Positions 8,871 through 16,132 of a stretch of 64,000 nt of DNA are shown here, in pieces. Each line of letters begins with the position of its first letter. Within the stretch, counting starts at the first letter, position 1. Source of the DNA: Planctomycetaceae bacterium (GTDB lineage Bacteria > Planctomycetota > Planctomycetia > Pirellulales > Thermoguttaceae); assembly GCA_004556055.1 (NCBI GenBank), contig SFIW01000001.1:1-64000 (forward strand), given 5' to 3'. A program made the position numbers and the translations under genes. The notes under the pieces were generated by a model. The model had not been told where the DNA came from and ran no database searches. It worked only from the letters and a program-made list of their open reading frames with translations.

Positions 8871-9557
8871 ATGCGTATATCAGAGATTTTCAATTCGAAA
8901 CAGGGCGAAGGATTATGGACGGGCGTGACGTCCGTTTTTGTCCGAACGATCGGTTGCAATCTCCGTTGCGGTTTTTGCGACACGACCTACGCGTCGTGGC
9001 AAAGCGAGGAAGGCGAGACGCTTTCCGTCGAAGAAGTCGTTAGACGCGTCCTGAATTACGGCGGTCGCCATGTGGTGATTACCGGCGGCGAGCCGATGCT
9101 TACTTCGGAGCTCATTCCGCTCACGCGCCAACTTCGGGTTCATGAGAAGAAGATCACCATTGAGACGGCGGGAACCCTCGAACTTCCTGTTGAATGCGAT
9201 TTGATGTCGATCAGCCCTAAGCTCTCCAATTCGAGTCCTTACGGGGCCGCGTCCGCCGATTTGCGTCTTCATGAGGCGAATCGGAGCCGACCGGAGGTCG
9301 TGCGGAAATTGATCGCGACGTATCCGTATCAGTTGAAGTTTGTCGTCGACGTTCCCGAGGATCTTCTTGAAGTTGAAGAGTATTTAAGGGAACTTGGAAC
9401 CGCGCGTCCCGGTTGCGTATTTCTAATGCCGATGGCGACGACAGTCGGTGAGATGCGCGAAAAAGAAGAGTGGATTCACCCCTTTGCGGAGAAACGCGGG
9501 TACCGATATTGTCCGCGAATGCAACTTGTCTGGTACGGTAATAAACGCGGAACCTGA
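8871..9557 (+). CDS. queE: 7-carboxy-7-deazaguanine synthase
   Basis: This 228-residue radical SAM enzyme makes 7-carboxy-7-deazaguanine from 6-carboxy-tetrahydropterin in the queuosine/7-deazaguanine pathway. The start MRISEIFNSKQGEGLWTG is the QueE substrate-binding opening. The cluster motif is GCNLRCGFCDT (C-x3-C-x2-C), and VITGGEPM is the SAM-binding GGE motif. KLSNSSPYG and the C-terminal LVWYGNKRG also fit. A strong site, TTGGAGG, precedes the ATG. No other queuosine gene is nearby. A terminator follows at 9581. Confidence 0.92.
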   Translation: MRISEIFNSKQGEGLWTGVTSVFVRTIGCNLRCGFCDTTYASWQSEEGETLSVEEVVRRVLNYGGRHVVITGGEPMLTSELIPLTRQLRVHEKKITIETAGTLELPVECDLMSISPKLSNSSPYGAASADLRLHEANRSRPEVVRKLIATYPYQLKFVVDVPEDLLEVEEYLRELGTARPGCVFLMPMATTVGEMREKEEWIHPFAEKRGYRYCPRMQLVWYGNKRGT

Positions 9558-9580
9558 CGATTCACGCAGTAGATTTTCAG

Positions 9581-9617
9581 CCTTTTAACTTCTCTCGAGG
9601 GGTTAAAAGGTTTTTTA
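9581..9617 (+). terminator. Intrinsic terminator after queE
   Basis: CCTTTTAAC (9581-9589) pairs perfectly with GTTAAAAGG (9602-9610), followed by six T. Confidence 0.9.
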
Positions 9618-9797
9618 TTTCTATAGTCGACGCGAGAATACAAACCGTGTCGGAGAAACTCGGTTTGTTGTCGTCTTTCTCTTGTTCGCCAAGGCTGCGA
9701 CGCCTTCATGAGTCGCTTGTCGCAGACGCGCGTTTTATGCATGTCTGTTGAAATAATATCCTTAGTTAAGCGCTCACAATTTAGGAAGTCTGACGGC

Positions 9798-9825
9798 TTG
9801 ACGTTGATTTTGTTGATTTTATAAT
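9798..9825 (+). promoter_or_regulatory. sigma-70-like promoter for the first MATE gene
   Basis: TTGACG (9798-9803), 16 bases, then consensus TATAAT (9820-9825), 51 bases before the ATG at 9877. Confidence 0.75.
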
Positions 9826-9876
9826 CAACCTCGAATAAAAGACGTTAGGAACGCGCGGCGCGCGCTAGGTATTAAG

Positions 9877-11280
9877 ATGTTCAAAAAAAACTCCCACGAA
9901 GTTTGTATGACGTCGGGGCCCGTCCTCCCGAATCTTCTCGCGATGACGATACCCCTTGCGTTATCAAGTGTTTTTCAGTTTCTTTTCAACGCGGCGGATC
10001 TTGTAGTCGTCGGAAATTTTGCGAGCGAACATTCTCTCGCGGCGGTAGGATCGACGTGCGCGTTGATGAATTTGAACGTTTCGCTCTTTGTCGGCGTGTC
10101 TTTAGGCGCGAACGCGCTCATCGCCAGGTATTTAGGAGGAGGCGACGACGCCCGTGTAAAAGACGCGATACGCACGTCTTACGGTCTGGCTTTGTTGAGC
10201 GGCGTTTTAATGACGACGGCAGGTCTTCTTTTGGCGCGACCCGCCCTTGAACTCATGCAGTCTCCGGCGGAAACTCTTGATTTATCGACGACATATTACC
10301 AGATATGTTCATTGGGGATGATCCCAATGATGTTTTTTAATTTTGGGAGCGCGATCCTCAGAGCGAAGGGGGACACGCGTCGACCGCTTTATTTTTTACT
10401 AGCGGCGGGCGTTTTGAACTTTGCGTTGAATTTTCTTTTCGTGAAGTTTTTGCATATGGACGTCGTAGGGGCGGCGATAGCGACGGCGATCTCCCAAGGG
10501 CTTTCCGCGTACCTTATAATACGTTGTCTAGGTCGTGAGGAAGGCGTCTTCAAAATGCGCTTTCGCGACATGCAACTGTCGTGGCGGACGGCGCTTTCGA
10601 TTTTGCGAATCGGCGTTCCGGCAGGTTTCCAAGGCGTCGTTTTTTCACTGTCCAATATCGTGATTCAGTCGTCAATCAACGGCTTTGGGCCGCTCGTGAT
10701 GGCGTCGAGCGCGGCGGCGATGAATCTTGAGGGGATCGTCTGGCTGACGATGAGCTCTTTCTCGCAATGCGCGCTGACGTTCATGAGCCAAAATATTGGA
10801 GCGCGCCGCTATAGTCGTTTGAATCGGGTCGCGTTTGTGAGCTGCGCAAGCTGCGCTGTCGCGGGGCTGGTTCTAGGGAATCTCGCTTACCTCTTCGGGC
10901 CGACGCTTTTAGGACTCTTTGATTCGCGTCCCGAAGTCGTCGAATCGGGGATGATTCGCGTATTCTGGGTTTGTTGCTTCTATTTTCTCTGCGGGCTGAT
11001 GGACACGTTATGCGGAGTCGTGCGAGGATTGGGACACAATGTGTCGCCCACGATCGTTGCGTTAGTCGGCGCTTGCGGTTTTCGACTCCTTTGGATTTTT
11101 ACGATCTTTCAAGTCGAGCGCTTTCATACGGAGAGCGTCCTTTTCTTTAGTTATCCCGCCTCGTGGATTCTAACGTTCGTCATTCATCTTGGCTGTTATA
11201 TTTTGTTCAGACGCAATTATCCGCAAGGGGACGGTTCTCGACCGCAACGTCTTAACGGCGAGCGAGCGAACGCGATGTGA
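9877..11280 (+). CDS. MATE family efflux transporter
   Basis: This 467-residue inner-membrane protein has about twelve hydrophobic segments in two homologous halves, as in MATE antiporters that export drugs or metabolites against Na+ or H+. Family features are LLAMTIPLALSSVFQFLFNAADLVVVGNF at the first two helices, GVSLGANALIARYLGGGD, ILRAKGDTRRPLYFLLAAGV, and in the second half FSQCALTFMSQNIGARRYSR. It has its own promoter. The start has no clear Shine-Dalgarno. Its last 29 bases overlap the end of the convergent minus-strand gene at 11252. The substrate cannot be deduced. Confidence 0.9.
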   Translation: MFKKNSHEVCMTSGPVLPNLLAMTIPLALSSVFQFLFNAADLVVVGNFASEHSLAAVGSTCALMNLNVSLFVGVSLGANALIARYLGGGDDARVKDAIRTSYGLALLSGVLMTTAGLLLARPALELMQSPAETLDLSTTYYQICSLGMIPMMFFNFGSAILRAKGDTRRPLYFLLAAGVLNFALNFLFVKFLHMDVVGAAIATAISQGLSAYLIIRCLGREEGVFKMRFRDMQLSWRTALSILRIGVPAGFQGVVFSLSNIVIQSSINGFGPLVMASSAAAMNLEGIVWLTMSSFSQCALTFMSQNIGARRYSRLNRVAFVSCASCAVAGLVLGNLAYLFGPTLLGLFDSRPEVVESGMIRVFWVCCFYFLCGLMDTLCGVVRGLGHNVSPTIVALVGACGFRLLWIFTIFQVERFHTESVLFFSYPASWILTFVIHLGCYILFRRNYPQGDGSRPQRLNGERANAM

Positions 11281-12436
11281 CAAAGGCGACGAGCGCGCGG
11301 AACGCCCAGGCTTGCGACCAGCGCATGTAGGGGGTTTTTATCGTCGTGAAATGGGACTTTCGGAAATAGAAAGTCCCTCTTTTTTTGTCGTACATATTCC
11401 TCATCGTCCATTGAAGAACGTTACGCGCGAGGGCGTCAAAGGACGGTTCGTCGGAGAAGAAGCAAATAGCTTCCGCAGGGGCGTGAACGTCGACGAGATA
11501 GAGTCGGTCGGCGTAGTATTTAGGGGTGAAGTCGGGGAGAAAAAATTCCTTCGCGTAGAATTCGACGCCCCTTCGATAGGCGTCCGCATATTCCTGGAGT
11601 AGCCCGAGCTTCAACGCGCGTCGAATTGCTTCGAGGTTGAAGCCGGTATGAAAGGAGTCGATCCAGCGTTGCTGTTCCCTTTCCGCATAGAACCACGAAC
11701 CGTCGGGACGCTGTCTTTTTAAGGAATATCGATACGCGCGGAGGGCGGCTTCTTCAAGCGCCTCCTTTTTCTCTAATCGTCCGAGCCTTGCTAGTAGACT
11801 TGCGCCAAGGAGGTTGGCGTTATGGACGAAGTTGGAATCGAGGGGCGTGTAGCTGAAGCAGAGATCGTCGCCGTCGGAAAATCGGTTGAGGTCGCGTAGG
11901 ATGAAATCGGCGGAAGAGCGCGCAGCGTCGAGGGCGATCTCGTCTTGCGTCGCTTCGAAATAGTCAAGGAGCGCATGAGCTGCGAAAGAGGTGTTGACGA
12001 TCGTCGGCGTGTGCGGGGGAAGGAGCTGAAAACGGTTTTGCCACGGAAAATTGTATCCCCAGGCGGAACCGGAGGCGTTTCGTGAGCGTAACGCGAGAAG
12101 TTTGCGCATGAGGCTTTGGGCGAGATCGTAGAGTTCGCGTTGCCGACGAGCGTCGGCCTCTTGACGCGCCAGGCGCACGACTCCCTCCAGAAAGAGGGCG
12201 AACGCCTTGGGATTAGCGCCGGGTTTTATGCCCAGGGGCGCGCGAAAATTTATCGGTGAACGCCGCAAGAGCTGGGTGAGGAAAATCCTCCCGTATCGCG
12301 TTCCCATGGAGAGTAGGGGCGCGAAGGGCGAATTGAGCGCGTCGTAGGGATCGATCCCTTCGAAGTTTCGTTCCTGGGCCCACTTGAGAAGCCTTAGCGC
12401 GGCGGCCTTCGCGTCCATAGCGTCTTTGGCGTTCAT
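11252..12436 (-). CDS. Six-hairpin (alpha/alpha-toroid) glycosidase-like protein of a glycan cluster
   Basis: This 394-residue protein has no signal peptide. Its helical repeats with WGYNFPWQNRFQLLPP, IVNTSFAAHALLDYFEAT, SYTPLDSNFVHNANLLGASLLARL, RPDGSWFYAE and WIDSFHTGFNLEAIRRAL give the alternating pattern of (alpha/alpha)6 toroids such as glycoside hydrolases and lyases. Relatives often sit beside two-domain oxidoreductases in polysaccharide clusters, sometimes misnamed as aminolevulinate dehydratase. The start (12436) overlaps the stop of the upstream oxidoreductase by four bases (ATGA), so translation is probably coupled. Its 3' end overlaps the MATE gene by 29 bases. A role in trimming or epimerising a surface glycan is inference. 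Confidence 0.65.
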   Translation of the reverse strand: MNAKDAMDAKAAALRLLKWAQERNFEGIDPYDALNSPFAPLLSMGTRYGRIFLTQLLRRSPINFRAPLGIKPGANPKAFALFLEGVVRLARQEADARRQRELYDLAQSLMRKLLALRSRNASGSAWGYNFPWQNRFQLLPPHTPTIVNTSFAAHALLDYFEATQDEIALDAARSSADFILRDLNRFSDGDDLCFSYTPLDSNFVHNANLLGASLLARLGRLEKKEALEEAALRAYRYSLKRQRPDGSWFYAEREQQRWIDSFHTGFNLEAIRRALKLGLLQEYADAYRRGVEFYAKEFFLPDFTPKYYADRLYLVDVHAPAEAICFFSDEPSFDALARNVLQWTMRNMYDKKRGTFYFRKSHFTTIKTPYMRWSQAWAFRALVAFVTSRSLARR

Positions 12437-14610
12437 TCGTATTCCTTTGTTTCGGCGAGAGAGACGACCTTCCCCTCGCGGAGGGAATCGAGAACCGCGA
12501 AAGTTGCGAGCGTGTTCTGGAAGATTTCCGCCGGCGGAATCGTGTCGCGTCCCTCCTTCAAATCGCGGACGTAGGAGTCAAGCATCGTCGCTTGGCCCTT
12601 GTTCTGGACGCCTTTACGAGTCTTTATCTTTCCGTCGGACGCGTAGATATCGATCCTTTTAAAATCGTCTACAACGGCGGATAGCCCTCCCTGGAAAACC
12701 TCGATTCTCTCCTTGGAGAGGGACTTTGAGCCGTTGGCGTAATATCCGATGGAGGCGATCGAACCGTTCGCCATTTTTATCTGAATCGCGACGACGTCGT
12801 TCAAGGCGTTGGGATCAGGAATCGCGACAGCGGAGACCGCCGTCGGAGCGGAGCCGGAGAGCCATGAGACATAATCGACGAAATGGCACGCTTCGCCCAA
12901 AATCCTTCCTCCCCCGAGAACGGGATCCTGAATCCACGAATTGAGGGGAATAGCTCCCGCGTTGACGCGATAAGAGATCGCCATGGGGAGATTGGGGTTG
13001 AGCGCCTCTTTCAAATATCGGGAATAGGGTGAAAAGCGTCGGTTAAAACCGAGCATGATTTTCGGAGCGTTTTCCGCGCCAAGGGACGCGAAGAGGGAAC
13101 GGATTTCCAGGAACTCGTCGAGGGTGAGACAGAGGGGTTTTTCGACGAAGACGCGCTTCTTTTTTTTCAGCGCGCGCATAAGCAATTTGGCGTGCAGATC
13201 GTGCCGCGTGGCGATCATAACGAGGTCGACGTTTGGATCGTCCAAGACGTCGTCGATATCTTTGGCGACGCGTTGGAAGTGGAATTTTTCGGCGACGCGA
13301 AGGGCGGAGACGCCGCTTTTCGTGAGGATCGCGATCGGTTCGCAAAGATCACCCTGGGGCATGTTGGGGAGGAGCGAACCCTGCGCATAGCTCCCCGCGC
13401 CGACGAACGCGTAGCCGATTTTTCCCTTATGGGCGTCGACAGGGGAGGAATCGCGCAGGTTGACGTCGACGCGTTTCGGCGCCTTGCTTTCGTCGTACTT
13501 GAGGAGAACGCCGAGAAAATATTCCGCGCGTTTTAGAATCATGTCGTACGCTTGAGGGGCGTCGTCCAAAGAGAAAACGTGCGTCGTGAGAGAATCGACG
13601 GCAATTTTTCCTCTGTATGCAAGCTCCTGAAACGCTTGCATATTCCTGTTTTCCGTCCATCGAACGTATCCGAACGGATAGTCGATTCCTTTTTCTTCGT
13701 AATTGAGATCGTAGCGACCGGGTCCGTAAGAGCAGGACATTCGCAGTTCGAGTTCTTTCGGATAGAAATCCGGGTTTCGGTCAAAGCCGGTTGGGACGTC
13801 CCCTAGCACGACGACGCGCCCCTTTTTCCTTAGGATTTTTCCCGCGAGATTGATCGGATCGAGGGAGGACGTCGCCGCCGCGATAATCACCGCGTCGAAT
13901 CCGATACCGTTGGCGACGTTGAGCGCTTCGTTTTCGATTCCCGGCGTTTGTCGCAATTGAGCGTTGAATCCGAGCTCTCGCGCCTTTTCGACCGCGCGCG
14001 GATCGAGATCGATTCCAAAAGTCTCGACGCCGCTTGCTTCGAGCAACTGGCAAGCAAGGATCCCGACGATTCCGAGTCCGACGACGGCGCACTTTTCTCC
14101 GAGTTTCAGGTCGGCTTGTCTGACGCCTTGTAGCGCGATCGCGCCTAAGGAGTTGTAAGCGGCGGCGCGCATATCGGCGTCGGGACGAAGTTTAACGCAA
14201 AGATTGACGGGAACCGCGACGATTTCCGCATGAGAAGCGTAGCCGACCCCCGCGCACGCGACGTAATCTCCGACGGCGAATCCGGAGACTCCCGGCGCGA
14301 CGTCGATTACTTTTCCCGCGGAGGAATATCCCAGAGGAGAGTAGGCGTCGAGTTTTTTCATAACGGCGCGATACGCTTGAACCGGCCCCTGCCGCTTCAT
14401 GAGTTCAAGGGTCGCTTTGACGTCTTTTGGACGATCGAGCGCTTTGGCGATCAGATTTTTTCTCGCAGAACGAACCGTAGCGCCTTCCGTTCCCACGCTG
14501 ACGACGGAATAGTAGTTTTGAACGAGAATCATTCCGTCCCCTAAGAGAGGAGCGGGTACGTCGACGACGACGGGCCGTCCGTCCGCGAGTTTTTGCGCCA
14601 GTTGTTTCAT
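12433..14610 (-). CDS. Two-domain oxidoreductase: zinc-type MDR plus Gfo/Idh/MocA
   Basis: This 725-residue cytoplasmic protein fuses two NAD(P)-binding enzymes. Residues ~1-370 are a medium-chain dehydrogenase (YYSVVSVGTEG, YSSAGKVIDVAPGVSGFAVGD, nucleotide loop VVGLGIVGILACQLL). Residues ~395-725 are a Gfo/Idh/MocA domain (GYAFVGAGSYAQGSLLPN, IATRHDLHAKL, the catalytic VEKPLCLT, LGGGRILGEACHFVDYVSWL). Such fusions are found in exopolysaccharide and lipopolysaccharide clusters, where they are thought to alter sugar nucleotides. It follows tagA by 24 bases and is translationally coupled to the toroid gene downstream; a site AGGACG lies before the ATG. Confidence 0.88.
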   Translation of the reverse strand: MKQLAQKLADGRPVVVDVPAPLLGDGMILVQNYYSVVSVGTEGATVRSARKNLIAKALDRPKDVKATLELMKRQGPVQAYRAVMKKLDAYSPLGYSSAGKVIDVAPGVSGFAVGDYVACAGVGYASHAEIVAVPVNLCVKLRPDADMRAAAYNSLGAIALQGVRQADLKLGEKCAVVGLGIVGILACQLLEASGVETFGIDLDPRAVEKARELGFNAQLRQTPGIENEALNVANGIGFDAVIIAAATSSLDPINLAGKILRKKGRVVVLGDVPTGFDRNPDFYPKELELRMSCSYGPGRYDLNYEEKGIDYPFGYVRWTENRNMQAFQELAYRGKIAVDSLTTHVFSLDDAPQAYDMILKRAEYFLGVLLKYDESKAPKRVDVNLRDSSPVDAHKGKIGYAFVGAGSYAQGSLLPNMPQGDLCEPIAILTKSGVSALRVAEKFHFQRVAKDIDDVLDDPNVDLVMIATRHDLHAKLLMRALKKKKRVFVEKPLCLTLDEFLEIRSLFASLGAENAPKIMLGFNRRFSPYSRYLKEALNPNLPMAISYRVNAGAIPLNSWIQDPVLGGGRILGEACHFVDYVSWLSGSAPTAVSAVAIPDPNALNDVVAIQIKMANGSIASIGYYANGSKSLSKERIEVFQGGLSAVVDDFKRIDIYASDGKIKTRKGVQNKGQATMLDSYVRDLKEGRDTIPPAEIFQNTLATFAVLDSLREGKVVSLAETKEYE

Positions 14611-14634
14611 GTTAATACGTCCTGTCTTCGCGCG

Positions 14635-15432
14635 TTATTTTGAAATCTTAGGACGCCGCGCTTTTTCTAAAAGGACGCGCGCCGCGAAATAAAAAATTCT
14701 ACGTTGCCGCCAAAATCTCGACGGTTGGCGGATGAGACGGTAGAGCCATTCCAACTTTGCGCGCCGCCAAGCCATCGGGGCGCGCTTGACCTTGCCGACG
14801 ATCGTATCGAGCGTTCCGCCGACTCCCATGCACATCCCGACGCGAAGCTTGTCGCCGTATTGGTTCATCCACTTTTCTTGACGCGGCGACCCCAACGCGA
14901 GGAAGAGAACGTCGGCGTCGCTGGCGTTGACGCGCGCGACGAGGTCTTCGCTTTCCGATTCGGGAAGATACCCGTTTTGCCGCCCGACGATTTGGATATC
15001 CGGATATCGTCTTCTAAGGACTTCCACCGCGCCCGCGTTGACGTCTTCCTTCGCTCCATAAAGGAAGATTTTAATTCCCCTTTTCCCCGACTCCTCGCAG
15101 ATCATCTGCATGAGATCCGCGCCCGCGACGCGTTCGATCTTCTTCCCCAATAGGATACGAACCGCCGCGACGATTCCTATCCCGTCGGGTATCGCGAGGT
15201 CGGCGCGACAGATAAAATCATGGATGATCTTGGAACGTCGCGCCGTCATGACTTTTTCTGGATTGACGGCGACGACGTAACTCACCCTTTGGCGATCGAG
15301 CGCCAACTCGCACGCGCAGTCTAGCGCCGTGTCGAAGCCGAGAAGGTCGACGGATTCGTTAAGGATTTCTACACGCACGATGTTTCGCATTTCTAAAGGG
15401 TTCGCCGAGGCGGGAGTCGTCAAGGTTTCCAT
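14635..15432 (-). CDS. WecG/TagA/CpsF family glycosyltransferase
   Basis: This 265-residue enzyme transfers a sugar (often N-acetylmannosaminuronate or N-acetylmannosamine) from UDP to a lipid-linked acceptor at the cytoplasmic face. Family landmarks are VAVNPEKVMTARR, ADLAIPDGIGIVAAVRILLG, RVAGADLMQMICEES, IFLYGAKEDV, LFLALGSPRQEKWM, GVGGTLDTIVGKVKRAP and the C-terminal WLYRLIRQPSRFWRQ. The start at 15432 is chosen because that ATG overlaps by 13 bases the stop of the residual wecB frame, a normal coupling arrangement; an internal ATG at 15390 is the alternative. No Shine-Dalgarno is seen. Read from 15699 the same frame is open, so an extended 354-residue fusion could also be made (see findings). 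Confidence 0.85.
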   Translation of the reverse strand: METLTTPASANPLEMRNIVRVEILNESVDLLGFDTALDCACELALDRQRVSYVVAVNPEKVMTARRSKIIHDFICRADLAIPDGIGIVAAVRILLGKKIERVAGADLMQMICEESGKRGIKIFLYGAKEDVNAGAVEVLRRRYPDIQIVGRQNGYLPESESEDLVARVNASDADVLFLALGSPRQEKWMNQYGDKLRVGMCMGVGGTLDTIVGKVKRAPMAWRRAKLEWLYRLIRQPSRFWRQRRIFYFAARVLLEKARRPKISK

Positions 15433-15699
15433 CGTTGAATAATTGTTTTCGCTATGCGCTCGGCGGCATGGCCGTCCCAGAGAGGGGCGCTTCACGACGC
15501 CCGTTCCCGAAGCTCCTAGGAAAAAATTGGGTCCTGGAAGACCTAATTCGCGAAAAAAGACGCCGCTCATATTGTCGTTGTAATGTTGACCGGTATGAAG
15601 GAGTAGGGGGCGGACGATTGTTCGCGCTTTAAAAGCTTCCATAAGGGGCGCGATTTTCATGAATTTAAAGGGAGCGCTTACAACGCAAATAATTTTCAT
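15420..15699 (-). pseudogene. wecB: Remnant of UDP-N-acetylglucosamine 2-epimerase
   Basis: A GAGGAAGG site precedes MKIICVVSAPFKFMKIAPLMEAF, LLHTGQHYNDNMSGVFFRELGLP: the first ~65 residues of a WecB epimerase (normally ~370 residues). Then the reading frame jumps to the far C-terminus: in the +1 frame 15484-15420 encodes PLWDGHAAERIAKTIIQRW and a stop, the usual WecB tail. So roughly 270 codons are missing and one extra base sits at the junction (around 15484). The conserved GxRPN motif is also lost (SAPFKF). The intact enzyme converts UDP-GlcNAc to UDP-ManNAc, the donor that TagA-type transferases use. Confidence 0.8.
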
Positions 15700-16132
15700 T
15701 ATGCCTTCCTCAATTGAATCCCGCTTCTAAAGCTCTAACGTGTTATCCTTTAGTCGTCTTGCAACTCCGACTTCTCGGATTCTTGAAGTCTCTCGACAAT
15801 TTTGGTAAACTTAGTTAGCCGTTAGTCGAACATATTCCGCGAGCCGCCGCTTCGTTATTCATCGACCGATGAGAGAACATAGGCCAACTTTTGTGTTGAA
15901 TTTTAACGAATTTGTCGATATTGCCTATTTCTGGCTAGTTTCCGATTTGTCTGGGGAACGGTCGTAATCGACGGTTCAGAGGGGAGTATGCCGAGTTCGG
16001 AAGGGCGTTTGCGATCATTCCGGCGTATGCTAGGCGCGTCGATAGTGATATTAGACGTTCTTGTTTTTGTACGTTAATGTTGTAAGATAAAAAGACGCGG
16101 CGTTTTAAAAAGCGCGTTGGAAGGAGGGAAAA
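15700..16132. other. Intergenic region between divergent glycan and esterase genes
   Basis: 433 bases with no convincing gene. Two alternative small hairpins overlap at 15767-15790 (TCCGA-cttc-TCGGA, or GACTTC with GAAGTC). A weak plus-strand promoter, TTGTTT (16061-16066)-N16-TAAGAT (16083-16088), may serve the esterase gene. No clear minus-strand promoter is recognised. Confidence 0.4.

Noticed and set aside
15767..15790. Two overlapping alternative hairpins in the wecB/esterase intergenic region
   Set aside because: Attenuator-like in form, but it lies ~70 or more bases from either start with no clear promoter or T-run to match.
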